Shown here: positions 1 to 11,300 of the stretch, piece by piece | How positions within the stretch are numbered: position 1 is the stretch's first letter | How the letters are laid out: every line of letters starts with the position of its first letter | Assembly (NCBI GenBank): GCA_030141605.1 | Contig: JAQGDQ010000124.1 | Location: forward strand, 439,001 to 503,000 | Source: Tubiluchus corallicola | Lineage: Eukaryota; Priapulida; Priapulimorpha; Priapulimorphida; Tubiluchidae | Length of the DNA stretch: 64,000 nucleotides | Direction: 5' to 3' | The notes under the pieces: generated by a model | Told to the model about the DNA's origin: nothing | Databases searched by the model: none | The model's input: only the letters and a program-made list of their open reading frames with translations | Made by a program: the position numbers and the translations under genes

Positions 1-490
1 TAATTACACAGGTAACTACGTAAGCATCAATTAATCGGCAAGAGCAAGTAAATTATGCTTAATATATTATATGCCTACAGATTATATATAGGACTGCATA
101 ATTGTAGTACAAATACAATCACGTATGATACTGTCTATCCACATTATTAGTTACACTAATTCAACTTATTCACAGAATCAAATTTTAACAAATCATAGCC
201 TAATATACGCCGCTCTCTGAATCGGAATAACAAAAACAAAAAAAAAAAACGTTGCCGCATATAGAAAGTGTCAAAAATGTAGCACAATTGTAAACAATAA
301 GAACGTGTTACATGTCCAAACAGGAGGTTAAACTAATACGGTCCATCCAAGACTCTATTACATAGTTGTTTTGTGCCTTAACGCGGCGGACCACAGCCGC
401 CATTTTAACTACAAAAACGTGCAGCATGAACAGAAAAAAAATGTTCTGTCAAAACATGAAGCATTCTAAAGCAAAAAGTAAATGAAATAG
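1..490. other. Putative intron of the minus-strand gene; no feature seen
   Basis: AT-rich sequence with a short A-run near 238-249. No convincing exon, RNA gene or repeat is visible on either strand. Confidence 0.3.
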
Positions 491-498
491 TTACTTAC

Positions 499-565
499 CA
501 GGCGTAAATCCACTAAGGATCGTTACCGCGAGCACAAGGCTGCAGAAAAAAGTTTTAATCGCCAT
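499..565 (-). CDS. Signal-peptide first coding exon of a minus-strand gene (partial)
   Basis: Read on the minus strand from the ATG at 565, this exon encodes 22 residues plus one base. A short MAIKTFF start is followed by a hydrophobic core (CSLVLAVTIL) and a small-residue end (SGFTPG), which is the layout of a secretory signal peptide. The exon ends at 499 in CTG followed by the consensus donor GTAAGT at 498-493, leaving a phase-1 junction as is usual for modular secreted or membrane proteins. An in-frame methionine further upstream (730) would add about 55 residues without a signal-like start, so I prefer 565. The rest of the gene must lie left of the window or in exons too small to recognise. 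It is arranged head to head with the plus-strand sushi-like receptor gene. No family can be assigned. Confidence 0.5.
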
Positions 566-2080
566 GTAACCACAAACATTGAAATGCAATCCATTTAAGT
601 GTTTGCACAAAAATATTGCGTACGAATACTGAAGCAACACGCAGGCTGCCAAGCTGTCCTGCTTACCCGTGCTAGTGCTAGAGGCTGCTGCTGGTGTTTT
701 CTCACGCAGCTGCACGGTTAACAGCGCCATCTATCAGTTAATATGCATACTTTTGACGACAGCTGTTGATTGTTGCTGGTGCTCCGCCACTGAAGCAAGC
801 GATCGAAGAAGGGCTAAAAAGCAAGCATTAAACATTTTAAAACAAGTAAGTGAACACTGAGCAAACCATCGACTGGACAAGAAAACAAGTAATCAACCAA
901 ATAAATGCAATTAAATTAACAATCTCTGATTGTTTTGCATTACAAAAATGAAGAAAAAAGAATCAAGGATTAGGAACATAATTTGCTTTGCTTCTGTTTA
1001 TCCCTTGTCTTTTGGAGCGATCATAGAATTCAGAGGTCAAATTATTACAAAATGTACACTCGACACATTATGACTTTTGCTGCCTTAAATTCCTTATCGG
1101 CGTTTGCTTAAACTTGGATGTATTTAACTTTGTTTTCTCCTTTCTTTTCTCTTTTGTATGTAATCTTTTTAGAGCACATTTTCATTCGGTTTAGCAATGT
1201 CGCTATAGGTTGCAAATGCTTAGCGACATCCGTTTACTGAACAGTAATACTAAAGGAAAATTTAAAGAAAATCTGTGATGACACTCTGCATGGTATCGAC
1301 AAGTTTACTTCCTTTCTTTGACTGATCCATGCCCGAGTAACTTGTCCAGCTACCTAACATTATTTTTAAGAATACCTAACGAAAATCATCTTTATTTGTT
1401 TTGGCTCAACTTTTTAGGAATGCCTCTGAATTTTAGCTATAATAAGCCTATAATATAAGCTCGAAACCGCGTGCTGTTTGAAGATGACGGCCAAAACAAT
1501 TAAAGGTACTCCCCTTTCCAATGTATTTTCCCCCGCGCATCCTGTTACATGTTGATAGGCAGGCCTTACTTTGATTATCACTGTGATTTTTATAATGCAC
1601 ATAATCTTCGACGAAAACATTATGGAATTGATAATGTATATAATTCTGCTTCAAATTAGCGCTGCTGTGATCGTTCATGCTACTCCTCAAACGGACGAAC
1701 CTGCTCTTGTTAAAACGATAGGTGAGTAACGTACTTAATACCTGTGTATATAGCAGATAGAGAAGAGCTATCTTTAACGGATTAAACGTGTATTTACCTA
1801 AAATAGAATACATTAGATAATTATGGCACCTTATATTTGTATACTCAATACTCATTTATAAACCGTCATTTGTATACGTACAGATCATATGGTTAGATAT
1901 AGGCACATGATGGGTTCATATAGCTTAAATTAGATGCATAGTGTTTTATAATATTCATTTATGCGCTGGAAGAATTAAAGATAAAATAAAGTTACATAAA
2001 TAGGTCAAAATAAATAAATAAATAAAATACAACCAGCTTTCACGTTTTGCTGTTTAGTTTCAACATATACCTCCAAAAAC
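566..2080. other. Intergenic or 5' region between two divergent genes
   Basis: This 1.5-kb stretch separates the minus-strand signal-peptide exon from the first coding exon of the plus-strand receptor gene, so it should hold both promoters or 5' UTRs. A possible plus-strand noncoding first exon ends at 845 before a GTAAGT donor. A 135-codon AT-rich minus-strand frame (1855-1448) has no recognisable domain and is not called as a gene. Confidence 0.3.
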
Positions 2081-2330
2081 ATGAACTGCAAATTACTACC
2101 ATTCGTTCCCCTCACTTTGTACTTTTTTGTCCTTCTATGGCTAAATTATTTTTCAGGTAACGTAACAGAAGAACCCAAATTTGAAAAATTAAAGATGTCG
2201 CACGGCATGCGGCGGGGACGTCGAACACCAGCAATGTCGTTGCTGCCACCCACAACTCCTCCAAGTCCTCGCTTCGCGGCAGTACCAGCACTCAATGTTA
2301 CCCGAGTGACTCCTCCGCCACCACCACCAG
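2081..2330 (+). CDS. Receptor exon 1: hydrophobic start and proline-rich segment
   Basis: The ATG at 2081 opens a hydrophobic run ending in YFSG that would serve as a signal peptide. NVTEEP, an Arg-rich patch (RRGRR) and a Pro/Thr-rich stretch ending in PPPPPP follow, with two N-glycosylation sequons (NVT). The donor is GTAAAC at 2331, phase 1. The stretch just before 2157 also reads as a good splice acceptor (T-run then CAG), and 2157-2330 is exactly 174 nt with phase 1 at both ends. The true exon could therefore begin at 2157, with the signal peptide on an unseen upstream exon. Confidence 0.65.
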
Positions 2331-5300
2331 GTAAACAAATAATCTGGAATTTGCTTTGTGGTTTGATTATGTAGTTGTCTTAACTGTCTGTCCGACTATC
2401 GCAGCTTTTTCTCAGCTCTGGGAGTAATCTAGGAAGTTGGTGCCTTGCACAGTGATAGGGCATGACTCTAGTTCGAATAAATTTTGGGCTCAATCGGCAC
2501 AGATTTGAATTTTTACAACTTTCTGAAGAATCGCGTGTAATATGCCGACTGTTGAGTGTACGCGATGGATAAACTCCAGTGATAGCAAAATGATTTATGA
2601 TTCATTAGCCAACCATTTGCAGGGCATCAGATCATAAGAATCTGTAATTTAATTACTGTAAATTATGCTACCCCTAGGAGCGTATCAAGACTTCACGACG
2701 ACCTAGGCTACTAGATCTGTCCCGCCCATCTCTATTGTGAATTTATGATTATTTATGTATTGATCTCGTCAAACAATTATTTGTGGTGTGTTAGTAATAC
2801 TATTAGTCTTGTTTCTACATTATAATTGCTAATTACGTGTATATGAACAGCACTTATATAAAAGCAGGCTGGATAACTTTTTGTTGTGTAGTACATTGTA
2901 CTTGTTCGTTATATGGCATTTATATAATAACCGGACTCAGTAACTGCCTGTGGTGTGTCATACAATGCTTGCTTTACATCAATATGAACGGATACACATA
3001 TTGCGAGAAGAATAAGAATTTTTTTAAAATCGGACGCCTAAAATGTGGCGGCCCTCAAACTTTGGCGCCCTAGCCTATACATTAGTTAGCCCATTGGTTA
3101 ATACGGCAATGGCTACTCCCTCCGCTAAGACGCCAGCTCTTGTGTTTTTACAAGATTACAATCCGTGTTCAATGCAAAAAATAATTTTTAGTTAAAACAA
3201 CTTCGAGTACGTATGTTTCTGCATCTATATACATCTAAAATTGAAATTTCAAGTACAAATTGTGATGGCTATACAGAGATTTAGTACAACTGTTGACTTG
3301 AATGTGAATATATTTTGAGATAAACGGGAAAATGAAAACAAGTCTCCACGGCAGATTCGGGAATTAATGTTGAAAATTTGGAACAAATTTCTTGGTATTT
3401 TGTTTTCTACTGGCTTATGGGCATCCTTATTTAAAGTTTTATACCCATAAAGATTGCATATTAACTTACGTTTAAAGTTCGTCCATTAAAAATTAGCTTT
3501 CCAGTTCTGTATCGAATCGAAATTTAACCTCATCTACTTACCGGATACTCTATATGGTGGTACAGTAGTTGCTTTTCCACAGAATTATAGTATGATTTTA
3601 AGTGCTAATACTGAAAAAACTTTTTGGTTGTCTCAAAGTATGTTGATTTCATTGAGGCAACTAATCCCTCTTCTGAGGGTTCTCTATTTGCTGGTACTGG
3701 TTAAAATTTAGGATATTTTATAAATAAATATTCCATAATTGTTAAATAGTCACAGCTATTTGTGCGCAAGGAAACAAAAATTCCGTGCTCGAAAAGAGAA
3801 ATCTGCATTTTCCGAAAATCTTGCGCGTGATTTTGTCTTTAAGTAGAACAGCACAGTAACAAGTGAAAACGGTCTCACGGACTTTGCTTCATAAAATCAT
3901 TCTTTTTTGCTCGTAGATGGCAGCACCGACAAGTCTATTACTGCATTTTTAAAGCACAAGAAAACCCTCCGCTTACGTAAAGCTTAAAAAATTCATCTTG
4001 AAATTTGATACCACTTGCACGCTGCCTTTCTGCATGCAGGGCTTGCGTCGGCAGTAACACTGTATAAAATTTGTAAATTGAAACACCGGCGATGACCGTT
4101 AGTGCCTAATGGTCATCGCCGATGTTTAAATTTACAAGTTTTATTTTACAAATTTACAACCATTTTATTGGTAGATTGTTTGAAACAAGTTTAGATAACA
4201 TTGCCTGAAGTTTTAAAAAATGATAAGAGCATTCGTAGCGCACACGTCGCTAACTGAGTAAAATTTTAAATTACTGCATCTTGTCAATAATACGTTTTTG
4301 GGTAGAGAGTGGTGCACCCTGGAGGGTGAGCCAGCGACATTTTACCAATTGGCACGAACATTTTAAATTATTATTTCTAGGTACATAAGTCTTTCCAGCA
4401 GATAAGCAAAACGCAAAGTAATATAAATTTGTAAGGAAAGTTTTTTGGGACATTAGCACTGCCTTTTCTGCCCCTAATTTACGTTTGCGTAGGTGATGTA
4501 ATGTAATGGCGCTGTCGGAACAGTATTGCCGGAGATTTAAAGCGAAAACAAACAAAAATTCTGTTTAACGCGAGTACGATATATGCATAAAATTGCTATA
4601 AAGTAATATAATTTTTAAGACGATTTTTCTGAAACCTACTTCAGGCATCCCCTTTCCTGTTCTTTAACGATTTCTCCTATTCCTTTTTACGGAGTTTCAC
4701 ATATACCAATAAAAAGCAAAGGTCTACAGTAGAACATTAAAAATTCTATTCTGTTATTCATCATGTATGAATCCTTATAAAACTGTTTAACCGAACATAT
4801 CTATCATAATTATATGAAAAATGCCTTTTATTTCTCTTCAGGTTGTTACATGGGTGACCTTCAAGAAAACACACACATAGACAAATTCAACCAAAATAAT
4901 GTCCTGAAATTGCAGACTGCCGTGTTTCCATCAACATGCGTTAGGATGACGAAAATTTGTCAGTGTGACAGCGTAGTGACATTTGCTTGTGGAAGAGGAA
5001 CTACCCTAGTAGGGAAACCCACGGCTACCTGCAGGTGTATTGATGGCCGCGTACTATGGTCAGAGAAGCCCGATTGCCGTAAGTTTTTCAATAAAGTCCG
5101 TTGAAAGCGTTGAGTAATATGCGCAAAATGGAGGCATAAAACATTATGTTTTTCTTTGCCATTTTTTGGCCTCTTTCTGTTCTCTAAAGCTTCAGTAGGT
5201 TTACCGTTCAACATGGTAAAGTCGATTTAAGTGTAAGGTCTTAGTAAGATAACGAAGACATCTTTGACTTGCTCATGTGTCTGACAAATATCACCTGAAA

Positions 5301-8300
5301 GTAAACCAGAATGGACGTCAAACGAACAATTGTTACGAATTATTGCACAAGTACAAGATGTAATGCATTGTGAGTTCATTGGGTTAGTTATGTAAATAAC
5401 ATGCTAAGTAGTGTCGGTTAGTAATTGGAAAATATACACATTTTCATATAAGGACCTATGCATGATATTTATTTTGATTTTTACTGGGTGCTAATTGTCT
5501 AAAAAGAGAAATCGCTTTTGCTTTCTGTAAGAACTTGTACAACAAGGATCTTGTACAAAAAGAAAATGATAAAAACATCAGAATGTAGGCTAGATGTTAA
5601 TTCAAAGATTTTCGCCTTCTGAATTGTATGCCTGTATAGCGTCTGCTCTTCTTTGATTATAGCTTATACTTTCCGTTTCTTGACCTCTTTATCTGATCAT
5701 TTGGCCTAATCTCAAGACATTTCTAATATTGTTGTTATGTCAATACGTAGTTCTATAAAGTAATTTTAGAATTCATTTGTTCTATACTGTACTATAATCT
5801 GTTTCTTTAGGTGGTTGCCATAGAATAGAGCAAGACCATTCTCAAGACACGAGAAAGTTTAACTATAACAACAGCGCATGTGATCAGCACCATTGCGAGT
5901 GTAATACGAATGTGTCAGTTACCTGCGAGCACTCTGGTCACTATCTGAGTGGTAGCTCGCACATGATGTGCCGTTGTTTCGGACAAACTGACTCATTTTG
6001 GGAATATTCGGCCGGGTCCGAGCCCAGATGCAGTAAGAAAGTTTATTGTTTCTGTTATTTTTGTAAACCTAGAACAAAAGAACGGACGTAGCGCGTGTAA
6101 TAATTCTTGTAAACTGTCTTGTCGGTCCAACAGTAAAATTGTATTTGGTCCAACAGTAAAATGGTGTTTTTTATATGCGTATTTGCTCCAGCGCTGCTAT
6201 TGTAAAAACAGTTTTCTATAATGCAGGCCAATAAAAAAACTTATTTCACTAATACAAAATTTCAACGTATCATAACCAGAGTAAAGTGTTGTAATATACA
6301 CTTTCAGTGTTTAAATTTAAATGACCTGGCACAAAGTCTTTAACAGATCTAAATAAATTAATGTGTTACCCTTCAAATTTAATGTGCTGTAATTCTGACC
6401 CAAAGTCAAGGAGACGCTTTCTCAGCAACGAGCTCAGTCTGTTGTTTGCACAGCTTAATTTGCGCAGCCGTTACGTTGTTAGGTACCTTGTAGTGATGTT
6501 TAACATTTTTATATGAATTTCACCTATGAAAATCCAGCTACAGTAATGTGTTGAGAGTGCATTACTGGATATAAGTGGCGTTTGCGTAACATGCGGATGC
6601 GTTTGGGGGGAGGGGGGGGGGGGGTGCGGAATAGATAAAATCGGTTTACATTGTTTTCGATGCAGCCGTTTGTGCAGCCCGCGTGTTCTTTATTCTTTTT
6701 CTACAGCTATTTTTCCGCAGGCTATTCCGCACTGGGAAACGCATCCGCATCCGCATACTAAACAGCCGCTTTACCGGGATTCCAGTAATGCTGCTCTCCA
6801 CGTAACGTGGCATTTTTACTTAAAACCCTTAGGCGTTGTAATCCAAAGTACGTTAATGACTATTGTAACAGAAATACTGAATAACTAAGTTTATAATTAA
6901 ATTGATAATTTTGGAGTAGTATACTTGTAAATTAATTGTTTATATTTTATTGACAAACTACCCAGTTAGTTAAGAAAATAGTTTCATTGTGGTCGTTATA
7001 ACATCTTTTTAAGTACAAATGTGGTTTATTAATAACTTTTCCTCATCGCTTTCTCATTTTTACAAATAAGTGTTATGTTCTCTAGTCCATTATGTTAGTT
7101 AGGCATATTTGCATCTAACTCATGAATGTGTGCCTATTTATGTACCTTTTAAATTGCGTTGCCTTTCACTGAAATTTTGTACTTTCAAATTTCTGAACAT
7201 AGGTGCCTTACAATTACAAAATACTGCGTGACTAGAACAATCTATTTCTAATGTATATGTATTCGCTTTAGTTGAAAAAGAACAACAGCCGACAAATCAA
7301 CCAGGTCATGAACATAAATCTGACGACAAGGACTCTGACAGTGGAGGTACGTTCTGAAAATGGTGCTAGTAAACTAACAACAGTATGAAATGGCAACTAG
7401 TGAAGCAAGCATTGAAAAATGCACAACTGGCAAAGTGTGCAGTAGTAAAGAACACAGCTGGTAAACTGTGCACTAGTAATGGACACAGCTGGTAAACTGT
7501 GCACTAGTAATGGACACAGCTGGTAAACTGTGCACTAGTAATGGACACAGCTGGTAAACTGTGCACTAGTAATGGACACAGCTGGTAAACTGTGCACTAG
7601 TAATGGACACAGCTGGTAAACTGTGCACTAGTAATGGACACAGCTGGTAAACTGTGCACTAGTAATGGACACAGCTGGTAAACTGTGCACTAGTAATGGA
7701 CACAGCTGGTAAACTGTGCACTAGTAATGGACACATCTGGTAAACTGTGCACTAGTAATGGACATAGCTGGTAAACTGTGTACTAGTAATGAACACAGCT
7801 GGTAAACTGTGTACTAGTAATGGACACAACTGGCAAAGTGTGTACTAGTAAAGAACACAGCTGGTAAACTGTGTACTAGTAAAGAACACAGCTAGTAAAC
7901 TGTGTACTAGTAAAGAACACAGCTGGTAAACGGTGTACTAGTAATGAACACAACTGGTAAACTGTGTACTAGTAAAGAACACAGCTGGTAAACTGTGTAC
8001 TAGTAAAGGACACAGCTGGTAAACTGTGTACTAGTAATGAACACAGCTGGTAAACTGTGTACTAGTAATGGACACAGCTGGTAAACTGTGTACTAGTAAT
8101 GGACACAGCTGGTAAACCGTGCACTAGTAATGGACACAGCTGGAAACCGTGCACTAGTAATGAACACAGCTGGTAAACTGTGCACTAGTAAAGAACACAG
8201 CTGGAAATTGTGTACTAGTAATGAACACAGCTGGTAAACTGTGCACTAGTAATGAACACAGCTGGTAAACTGTGACTAGTAATGAACACACTGGAAACTG

Positions 8301-11300
8301 TGCACTAGTAATGACACACTGGAAACTGTGCACTAGTAAAACACAGCTGGTAAACACAAAAACACACAAACACAAAACACACAAATGTGCACTAGTAAAG
8401 AACACAGCTAGTAAACTGTGTACTAGTAAAGAACACAGCTGGTAAACGGTCTACTAGTAATGAACACAACTGGTAAACTGTGTACTAGTAAAGAACACAG
8501 CTGGTAAACTGTGTACTAGTAAAGGACACAGCTGGTAAACTGTGTACTAGTAATGAACACAGCTGGTAAACTGTGTACTAGTAATGGACACAGCTGGTAA
8601 ACTGTGTACTAGTAAAGAACACAGCTGGTAAACTGTGTACTAGTAATGAACACAGCTGGTAAACTGTGCACTAGTAATGGACACAACTGGTAAACTGTGC
8701 ACTAGTAATGGACACAGCTGGTAAACTGTGTACTAGTAATGGACACAGCTGGTAAACTGTGCACTAGTAATGGACACAGCTGGAAACCGTGCACTAGTAA
8801 TGGACACAGCTGGAAACCGTGCACTAGTAATGAACACAGCTGGTAAACTGTGCACTAGTAAAGAACACAGCTGGAAACTGTGTACTAGTAATGAACACAG
8901 CTGGTAAACTGTGCACTAGTAATGAACACAGCTGGTAAACTGTGTACTAGTAATGAACACAGCTGGTAAACTGTGCACTAGTAATGAACACAGCTGGTAA
9001 ACTGTGCACTAGTAAATAACACAGCTGGTAAACTGTGTACTAGTAATGAACACAACTGGTAAACTGTGTACTAGTAATGAACACAGCTGGTAAACTGTGC
9101 ACTAGTAAATAACACAGCTGGTAAACTGTGCACTAGTAATGAACACAACTGGTAAACTGTGTACTAGTAATGAACACAGCTGGTAAACTGTGCACTAGTA
9201 ATGGACACAGCTGGTAAACTGTGCACTAGTAATGGACACAGCTGGTAAACTGTGCACTAGTAATGAACACAGCTGGTAAACTGTGTACTAGTAATGAACA
9301 CAGCTGGTAAACTGTGCACTAGTAAATAACACAGCTGGTAAACTGTGTACTAGTAATGAACACAGCTGGTAAACTGTGTACTAGTAATGGACACAGCTGG
9401 TAAACTGTGCACTAGTAAATAACACAGCTGGTAAACTGTGTACTAGTAATGAACACAGCTGGTAAACTGTGCACTAGTAATGGACACAGCTGGTAAACTG
9501 TGTACTAGTAATGAACACAGCTGGTAAACTGTGTACTAGTAATGGACACAACTGGCAAAGTGTGCACTAGTAATGGACACAGCTGGTAAACTGTGTACTA
9601 GTAATGAACACAGCTGGTAAACTGTGTACTAGTAATGGACACAACTGGCAAAGTGTGCACTAGTAATGAACACAGCTGGTAAACTGTGTACTAGTAATGA
9701 ACACAGCTGGTAAACTGTGCACTAGTAATGGACACAACTGGTAAACTGTGCACTAGTAATGGACACAGCTGGTAAACTGTGCACTAGTAATGGACACAGC
9801 TGGTAAACTGTGCACTAGTAATGGACACAGCTGGTAAACTGTGCACTAGTAATGGACACAGCTGGTAAACTGTGCACTAGTAATGGACACAGCTGGTAAA
9901 CTGTGCACTAGTAATGGACACAGCTGGTAAACTGTGCACTAGTAATGGACACAGCTGGTAAACTGTGTACTAGTAATGAACACAGCTGGTAAACTGTGTA
10001 CTAGTAATGGACACAGCTGGTAAACTGTGCACTAGTAATGGACACAGCTGGTATACTGTGTACTAGTAATGAACACAGCTGGTAAACTGTGCACTAGTGA
10101 TGGACACAGCTGGTAAACTGTGTACTAGTAAATAACACAGCTGGTAAACTGTGCACTAGTAAAGGACACAACTGGTAAACCGTGCACTATTAAAAACAAT
10201 AACTGGTAAACTGTGTACTACTAAAGAATACAGTTGACGAAGTGTGCACTGGTAAAGAATTCAGCTGGCAAAATGTGCACTAGTAAAGACAGCATCTGGC
10301 AAGTGTGGACTAGTAAGGCAGACAACACCAGAGTGTGCACTGTTAAGGTGAACAGCTGGTGAAGTACAAACATGGGTAATGGACAGATTGTGAAGTTAGC
10401 AGGTCTCCATTCATTTTGTCAGTTGACAGTTCGCCAGGGGTACGGCTAGCGAACGATACAATTTGCCAGTAGAACACTTCGTCAGTGGTACAATTCGCCA
10501 GTTGTACACTTCACCAGTGGCACAGTTCGCCAGTGACACACTTCATCAGTAGTACCTTTCGGCAGTAAACATTTTCTGTTTTTATATTTTACAAAATATT
10601 TCATTCGCTAGTGATGCAGTTCGCCAGTGGCATGTACTGGTCACCAGTGGTACACACCCCCAGTGGTACATTTGGGCAGTGTATCCACTGGTGAACTATA
10701 CCACTGGCGAATTGAGTTACAGTCAAGTTAGCAAGACTGGAAAAAGCTGGAAAAAGAATACACACATTAATGCTACACGTGGCAATCTAGGCCAACAAAA
10801 CAATAGCATTCATTTAATTCTTATAGAACTTTTTAAAGATTAATTTTTTGCAGGTGATACTCTATTAATTGCTGTCATTCTTGGAGTATTAGCGTTGATC
10901 ATCATCATCGCCGTCGTTATCGTGGTCTGCGTTGTTTACAAAAGAGCGTAAGTTGCATAAATTTTGTAATTCTGCTTGCAGTTACCTGCAGCCTTGTAGC
11001 TTGTTTGTCCTGTAATTTTCCAGATTACTGCTTATGGTTTTCTTCATCAGGAACTTGGTGTGTACGCCTAATTTGGTACAGTATACGACAATACAGTATA
11101 TTCATAATTCATTTATTGATATCATAAAATGATGTAGAACTTTACGAATTAATAATATTAAAAAAGAATTATGAATATACAAAATTAATTTATTAATATT
11201 AATTTTTTTAAATAGATTAGGCTCTGTATGTACGAACATAAATATTAATATGACTGACGGATTTACAGATAGTAAATCACCTTTTTCGTCTTCAAAACAT

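Noticed and set aside
1448-1855. 135-codon minus-strand frame
   Set aside because: ATG-started but AT-rich, with no recognisable domain, signal or splice context.
7380-10330. CRISPR-like array
   Set aside because: Units are contiguous 31-bp copies without unique spacers, inside an intron of an animal gene.
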